A stretch of DNA of 64,000 nt from Tumidithrix helvetica (GTDB taxonomy: Bacteria > Cyanobacteriota > Cyanobacteriia > Pseudanabaenales > Pseudanabaenaceae): assembly GCF_965232925.1 (NCBI RefSeq), contig NZ_CBDDRA010000015.1:1-64000 (forward strand). Direction: 5' to 3'. This document shows positions 58,928-64,000 of this stretch, piece by piece (position 1 is the stretch's first letter; every line of letters begins with the position of its first letter). Position numbers and translations under genes: made by a program. The notes beneath the pieces were generated by a model, which worked only from the letters and a program-made list of their open reading frames with translations, was not told the origin of the DNA and did no database searches.

Positions 58928-60714
58928 TGATTCAGCGATCGCCGCATTACGATCTATTCCACATAAAACCAGTCACGAGACGAATTGGTTTGTTCGGATT
59001 CCCTGCGGATTTAAGCAATCGCCACCAAAAGATTCAGAAATGGCTGACCTTTGCAGCAGAGGCACAGGAGCCAAATCAGCAGACCGATGCCGAATTTTTA
59101 CATGACATTTTTGTGGATGTTCTCGGCTATACCTCACCGTTTCATGGAGGCAAAGGCGGATGGGAACTTGAGTTTAGTCCAGAGCCCGCTCTTGGCTTTT
59201 TTACAGAAACCTCGGCAGAAGTTGTCGTAGAAATCATCTTTTATCGTTCTGGCAACCCTCTAGACAATGATTCGGATAACTGGCTGAACAACCAGCATGA
59301 CAGTAAGCCCAAACTCAAACATGCCAGCACGGAATGGCTGATTGTTGTAACCTACCAAGCCATTTGTCTCTATCACCGCGATATTTCTGGGTTATTTTGT
59401 CAGCAGTTTAATTTAGACTCGCTCACGAGCATCGAAGAGTTAAAGTATTTTTATTTTATTCTCTGTCGCCGCAGATTATTAAAGGGCACAGCTCAAAGTA
59501 GCGAGCCTTCACGCACGTTTCAACTATTAGAAGATTCGCAACAACTAGAAATAGAAACTGCCAAGAATTTTTACAGTCAATACAGTAAAATTCGGGCGCA
59601 ATTGATTAAAGATTTTCGCTATCGACTGCAACAGTCTTATGCACAGCTCAATCCTCAATTACCCCCCCAATCGGAAACCGATCGCAGCATTAGCGAACTG
59701 GCGAATACTCAGATTGATGCGGAAGCGATCGCGAAGGCGCAGAAATTACTCAATCGCATTTTATTTATTGCCTTTTGCGAAGACAACCATTTACTGCCCG
59801 ATGGCTTAATCAATGAAGCCTATGAGTTTTACAACCCCTATCAAGAACAGCCGATCTGGGAAAACTATAAAGCCATTTTTAGCTGGATTTATCAGGGTAC
59901 AACCAGACATGGAAAACTGATTTCTTGCTATCACATCAGCCTATTTGAGTCAGACAAAATCCTAGACAAATTGCTATTTGTAGGCGACGAACTTTGCCGC
60001 CAAATCAAAGAAATTACGCGATTTGACTTTCACGAAGATATTTCTAGAACGGTATTAACACACATCTTAGAAGAAGCCGTAAAAGATTTAGCTTTGCTCA
60101 AAAAAGATATGCAAAATTTGAGCAAGCGGCGTAGTACGAGATATCCATCCAAAGCATTAATTCATAGCGAATCTGTGAAGGTGGCATTAAGGGAATATCT
60201 ACTAAAAAAAGCGACTCCCCCACTTCCAACTTCTGACACAACTTCTGACACGACTTCTGAATCTGTTCGCGCTGAGACGTTAGCCTATTGGCGATCGCAT
60301 CAACAAAATCTGCTCGATCTCAAGGTGTTAGATCGTCGCTGTGGCTCAGGCATTTTTTTAGTGACAGCATTGAACTTTTTATTGGCAGAACACGAACAAG
60401 TCCATCAAAAACTTCGCACTTTACGCAAGCAACCCCACGAACCCGATCGCGAAGCTGAACTCGATGAATTGCCTGAGAAAACAACGGCTGAGCTAGTCTC
60501 GCACATCTTGCAACACAATCTCTATGGCTGCGATCGCGCAATCGAATCGGTCGAAATTACGCGACTGCATTTATGGCTGGCAACCATTCAACTCAATCCT
60601 GCGCTTGTTTCCCTCGATTTCAATATTCAAGTCGGCGATCCTGCCGCCTGTGATTTTGGCTCAGCCTTTCAGCAAGCGATCGAGCAGGGTGATGCGATTA
60701 TTTTAGGAAAATAG
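58927..60714 (+). pseudogene. Type IIG-like restriction-methylase gene, truncated
   Basis: A 595-residue frame. The N-terminal part (about 35-160) resembles a nuclease domain (LGFFTETSAEVVVEIIFYRSG) but the catalytic E-x-K is E-I-I. A helical linker leads to an N6-adenine methylase core: motif I reads VLDRRCGSGIFLV (normally DPACGSG), then NLYGCDRAIESVEITRLHLWLA and IQVGDPAACDF. It stops with DAIILGK just where the catalytic NPPY should follow, next to the IS630 element. The C-terminal catalytic and specificity parts are lost. Likely dead. Confidence 0.75.
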
Positions 60715-60996
60715 CGATACTTCTAGTAAAGAAACTCCCAGCCTCTCTTTAGGCTACCTACGGACGTACAAATAAATTCGTAATTGCTCAACCTCGGGAA
60801 ATTGACAAAAACGACAAAACTGATACAGTAAAAAAATGAAAGAAGTTCCCGACCTAAAACAGCTAACGAATGAAAGAAGTTCCCGACCTAAAACAGCTAA
60901 CGGAAGAGGCGAAAGATGCCTTGATAGTGGAACTATGGGAAGAAGTACAAAAATTAAGACAGTAGTTAGAGACGTAAATTAGGGGAAGGACGCACC
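60715..60996. other. Junction between the truncated methylase and the IS630 element
   Basis: About 280 bases. It includes the degenerate IS630 start with the tandem duplication of 34 bases (60836-60903; see the next entry) and the sequence ACAAATAAATTCGTAATTGC near 60770 that could be part of an IS end. No intact gene. Confidence 0.5.
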
Positions 60997-61809
60997 TTGA
61001 GTGCAGAGGAGGAAATAAAGATGCAAAGGTTGATGCAGAAGCATTTCCCAGACAAATTGCAAATAGATAGTGCCCTGTGGACGCGACGGGCAGTACAAGC
61101 ATTGATAGCCCAAGAGTGTGGTGTAAAAATGCCTATCCGCACAGTGGGAGAATATCTGAGACGATGGGGTTATACACCTCAAAAGCCACTCAAGCGAGCC
61201 TATGAGCAAGCCCCAAACGCAGTCAAGCAATGGTTAGAGCATGAGTATCCAAGCATTAAGCAACGTGCACAGGAGGAACATGGAGAAATTGCTTGGGGAG
61301 ATGAATCTGGACTGCGTTCTGACGATCAATCGGGTCGAGGTTATGCCCAAGGTCAAACTCCCGAGATTCACTTGAGTCAAAAGAATCGAGTGCGGGTGAA
61401 TTTTATTGCCAGTCTCAGCAATTGGGGAAGGATAAGATTCATGCTCTACACCTGCAAACTAACAACCGAAGTGTTCATCGTATTTCTAGAACGGTTAATT
61501 CGCAAGGCAGAACGCAAGTTGTTTTGGATTGTCGATAAGCATCTGGTACATCGTTCCCAGACCGTGAAGCAGTGGCTTGCTGAGCACAAGTCACAGATCG
61601 AACTATTTCCCCTCCCCTCGTATTCACCAGAATTGAATCCAGTGGAACACCTCAACTGTGATGTCAAACAGGGAGTACATTCCAAACCACCAACTCGTAA
61701 CTTGACACAGTTAAAAAATCGAGTGCTTTCGCATTTACGTAAGTTACAGAAATTGCCTGCTCGAATTCAGAAATATTTTCAACATCCTTATATTGCTTAT
61801 GCTGGTTAG
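60836..61809 (+). mobile_element. IS630-family transposase, degenerate
   Basis: The frame at 60997-61809 encodes 270 residues with an HTH (VKMPIRTVGEYLRRWGYTPQ) and a DDE core: GDESGLRSD (Asp), FWIVDKHLVH (Asp) and YSPELNPVEHL (Glu). The proper start lies upstream in MKEVPDLKQLTEEAKDALIVELWEEVQKLRQ (60870), which stops at a TAG where the intact protein would have a Gln codon; a second TAA follows. The start region is duplicated in tandem (34 bases, 60836-60869 and 60870-60903). It is probably inactive. It lies between the truncated methylase and mutL. Confidence 0.85.
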
Positions 61810-61842
61810 GATAATGCACGCTCAACTATTGCCAGGTTAATA

Positions 61843-63585
61843 ATGCCATTGATTCAAACTTTACCCACAGAAGTCGTCCATTTAATTGCGGCAGGAGAGG
61901 TAATTGACTCTCTGGCGGCGGTGGTACGAGAGTTGGCAGAAAATGCGATCGATGCCCGAGCTACCCGTCTGACAATTTTGATTTGGACAGATACGCTCAG
62001 CATTCAAGTGAGCGACAATGGCTGCGGTATGGACTTAGCCGACCTCAAGCAAGCGGCTATCCCCCACACCACCAGCAAAATTCATTACAAACAAGATTTA
62101 CAACAGATCGATAGTTTGGGCTTTAGAGGCGAAGCGCTACATAGCCTTGCCCAACTTGCCGATCTGCAAATTTGCAGTCGCAAGCATACCGAAAATGCAG
62201 GCTGGCAAGTTCGTTACGACCATGCGGGGAATCTATTGGGCGATCCTAAAAACGTAGCGATCGCACTGGGAACAGTGGTTACGGTCGATCGCCTCTTTGC
62301 CACATTGCCCTCACGGTTACAGGTACTGCCTGCGATCGCCCAGCAAGTTCGCAAAATCCAGATTTTGATTCATCAGATGGCGATCGCTAATCCGCAGATT
62401 ACATGGCAGGTCTCCTTGGACGATCGCGAATGGATTGCGATTTGGGCAGGTAGGAACGTTCGGGATATTTTACCCCAAATCATCAGTGCAATTCAGTTTA
62501 CAGATTTAGCTACAGGTAGCGAAATTATTAGCGAAATCATTACGGAATCCTCAAGCTCTATTCAAGCAGTGAACTCCTTATCCACCCAACCCACCCAATA
62601 CAAAACTCGCGCTGAATCTTTAGATTCCCATCATCAAACCTCTACGGCTCAAATTGAAGTTACGCTCGGACTGCCCGATCGCTTATCTCGCCGCCGTCCT
62701 GAGTGGGTGAAAATTGTCGTAAACGGTAGAATGGTTACCTTCCCTGAGATGGAGCAGATTGTCCTCTCTGCCTTTTCCCATACCTTGCCGCGCCATCGTT
62801 ATCCAGTCTGTATCGTACATCTGCGTATCCCCCCCGATCGCGTCGATTGGAATCGCCATCCTGCTAAGAATGAAGTGTATCTACAAAATTTGAGCGATTG
62901 GCAATCTCAAGTCAGTAAATTAATTTCACAGGTTTTGCACGCCCCTGAGACCGATCGGGAGGTAGGCAACTCAGCAGGGGCTAGAACCCTGTTACGTTTG
63001 GCTGAAGGTCAAAAACGCTATCTCACCCATTCACCAACCTCTGAACCCTCGACGCGATCGGTAAAGGCGCTGGCTCAGGTGCATAACACCTATATTCTTG
63101 CCGAACATGCGGCGGGCATGTGGCTGGTAGAACAGCATGTCGCCCACGAGCGAGTCTTGTTTGAAGAAATAGAACAGCAGTGGCAAATCGTCGCGATCGC
63201 ACCGCCCATTGTCTTAGATCGGATCTCCCCAGAGGGCGTGGAGAGACTTCAAGCCCTTGAGATCGAAATCGAACCCTTTGGCGAAAATTTGTGGGTGGTG
63301 CGATCGCTGCCAGCAATTCTTGTGGGGCAAACCGATTGTGCCGCCATATTATTAGAACTCAGCCAACAACCTGAACCACAGGGGGCAAGGGCAACAGCAG
63401 CCTGCCGCAGTGCGATTCGGAATGGAACGCCGATGGATTTATTAGAAATGCAAAATTTACTCGATCGCTGGCAGCAAACCCGCAATCCTCATACTTGTCC
63501 GCATGGTCGTCCCATCTGTTTGTCTCTAGAAGAATCTGACCTTGCACGATTCTTTCGCCGCAACTGGATTATTGGCAAAAGCTGA
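61843..63585 (+). CDS. mutL: DNA mismatch repair protein MutL
   Basis: A 580-residue MutL. The GHKL ATPase domain has IAAGEVIDS, VVRELAENAIDARA (Glu30, Asn34), DNGCGMD and GFRGEALHSLAQLA. A linker (about 230-275) leads to a C-terminal endonuclease-type dimerisation domain with EQHVAHERVLFEE (metal-binding QHVAHERVL motif), ACRSAIRNG and the zinc motif CPHGRP. Bacterial MutL with these motifs nicks the nascent strand. ATG 61843 starts 34 bases after the IS630 transposase. Confidence 0.95.
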   Translation: MPLIQTLPTEVVHLIAAGEVIDSLAAVVRELAENAIDARATRLTILIWTDTLSIQVSDNGCGMDLADLKQAAIPHTTSKIHYKQDLQQIDSLGFRGEALHSLAQLADLQICSRKHTENAGWQVRYDHAGNLLGDPKNVAIALGTVVTVDRLFATLPSRLQVLPAIAQQVRKIQILIHQMAIANPQITWQVSLDDREWIAIWAGRNVRDILPQIISAIQFTDLATGSEIISEIITESSSSIQAVNSLSTQPTQYKTRAESLDSHHQTSTAQIEVTLGLPDRLSRRRPEWVKIVVNGRMVTFPEMEQIVLSAFSHTLPRHRYPVCIVHLRIPPDRVDWNRHPAKNEVYLQNLSDWQSQVSKLISQVLHAPETDREVGNSAGARTLLRLAEGQKRYLTHSPTSEPSTRSVKALAQVHNTYILAEHAAGMWLVEQHVAHERVLFEEIEQQWQIVAIAPPIVLDRISPEGVERLQALEIEIEPFGENLWVVRSLPAILVGQTDCAAILLELSQQPEPQGARATAACRSAIRNGTPMDLLEMQNLLDRWQQTRNPHTCPHGRPICLSLEESDLARFFRRNWIIGKS

Positions 63586-63600
63586 AGGGCATATCGGAAA

Positions 63601-63648
63601 TCNNGTTCCCTCCCCTTTNCAAGGGGAGGGTTAGGGTGGGGTAATAGT
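63601..63648. repeat. C-rich/G-rich interspersed repeat with undetermined bases
   Basis: TTCCCTCCCCTTT...AAGGGGAGGGTTAGGGTGGGG with N at 63603-63604 and 63619. Another copy of the repeat class at 140 and 8806. The Ns sit at the hairpin, where assembly often fails. Confidence 0.6.
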
Positions 63649-63652
63649 CTCC

Positions 63653-64000
63653 TTATCCAATTAACGCGATCGCTCGTTTCGCTAGAGCATCCGCCGTAAT
63701 GCCGTTGAACTCCATCAGTTGACCCGCAGTTGCCGTGGTTTCGCCGCGCTTCCATGCGAAGGTGTCTCTGGGTTGCTGAGCGCGCAGCATAATTGGTTCT
63801 AGCATTCCCGAAGCACCGCCCGTAATGCCAATTAGAGCATCACCAGAGAATAAGCGAATGAAGCCAGCATCATCCAAAAAGTCGCCATCAGGTTCGGAAC
63901 AGGTATCCCAAGCCGTATCGTGAAGGCGATAAAGCCGACGGGGATTAACGACCGAGACAATTTTGGAACCGATGCCTTGGGCTTGGAGTTGCTTTGCTGC
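63653..64000 (-). CDS. Transketolase-like enzyme, C-terminal part (partial)
   Basis: A frame runs in from the window edge and ends at TAA 63653 with 115 residues (AAKQLQAQGIGSKIVSVVNPRRLYR..., then FIRLFSGDALIGITGGASGMLEP, WKRGETTATAGQLMEFNGI, and a terminal LAKRAIALIG). The layout matches the C-terminal domain of the transketolase group of thiamine-diphosphate enzymes. The assignment is moderate because the catalytic N-terminal part is outside the window. Confidence 0.6.
   Translation of the reverse strand, partial: AAKQLQAQGIGSKIVSVVNPRRLYRLHDTAWDTCSEPDGDFLDDAGFIRLFSGDALIGITGGASGMLEPIMLRAQQPRDTFAWKRGETTATAGQLMEFNGITADALAKRAIALIG

Overview
The window is cyanobacterial chromosome. The HIP1 octamer GCGATCGC occurs throughout, and the genes include chlG (chlorophyll synthase), ndhL with its DUF3007 neighbour, a full-length orange carotenoid protein, pxcA, a PedR-like regulator and groESL under a CIRCE-like element. 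Gene organisation and the many short palindromic repeats resemble a filamentous non-heterocystous lineage such as Pseudanabaena, but that name is an inference. Three short N tracts (8831-8832, 63603-63604, 63619) sit inside repeats and look like assembly joins. I saw no tRNA, rRNA or CRISPR array.

Layout. 0.4-4.9 kb: a tiny Lys-rich protein, a transglutaminase, and a photoprotection pair on the minus strand (ocp followed by the carotenoid ketolase crtW), then a DUF1830 protein. 5.1-8.7 kb: an OmpR-type regulator with an N-terminally short histidine kinase, and a separate GAF-PAS kinase. 9-12.8 kb: a histidine methyltransferase of ergothioneine synthesis (EgtD), a nucleotidyltransferase-fold protein, a membrane-anchored reductase-ferredoxin fusion and a small secreted protein. 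13-17 kb: a TetR regulator with a clear operator, followed by a DevBCA-type exporter. 17.1-28.3 kb: the most unusual region, a long run of redox and envelope genes (SDR dehydrogenase, MIP channel with a Cys-rich tail, DM13 lipoprotein, SRPBCC protein, type II NADH dehydrogenase, DoxX protein, GMC oxidoreductase, small secreted protein, secreted VOC protein). It is bounded by an ECF sigma factor with a cupin anti-sigma factor and a Tat-exported ferritin-like protein. 28.3-31.9 kb: a PD-(D/E)XK nuclease, a toxin-antitoxin pair with a frameshifted toxin, and a scar made of an Rpn-type gene joined to half an IS256-family transposase, followed by MITE-like repeats.

31.9-45.7 kb is mainly housekeeping: groEL/groES, 5-formyl-THF cyclo-ligase, two tandem SH3-like secreted proteins, gatB, pxcA, purQ, sixA, lgt, a DUF2232 protein, a PedR-like regulator with an overlapping partner, hisS and a DUF1361 protein. 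45.8-58 kb: sbcC, an EEP-family hydrolase followed by a doubly frameshifted gene, a SulP anion transporter, two tandem FAD oxidoreductases, an exported pterin-carbinolamine dehydratase, chlG and a second transglutaminase. 58-64 kb: ndhL-DUF3007, a decaying restriction-methylase gene cut off at its NPPY position, a degenerate IS630-family element, mutL, and the C-terminal end of a transketolase-like enzyme running off the edge.

How the parts fit: several blocks point to handling light and oxidative stress (OCP/CrtW, the EgtD methyltransferase, GroESL, the ECF/cupin-controlled redox cluster, PxcA, PedR). The functional link between the ECF pair and the nine redox genes next to it is inferred from position and composition and has not been demonstrated.
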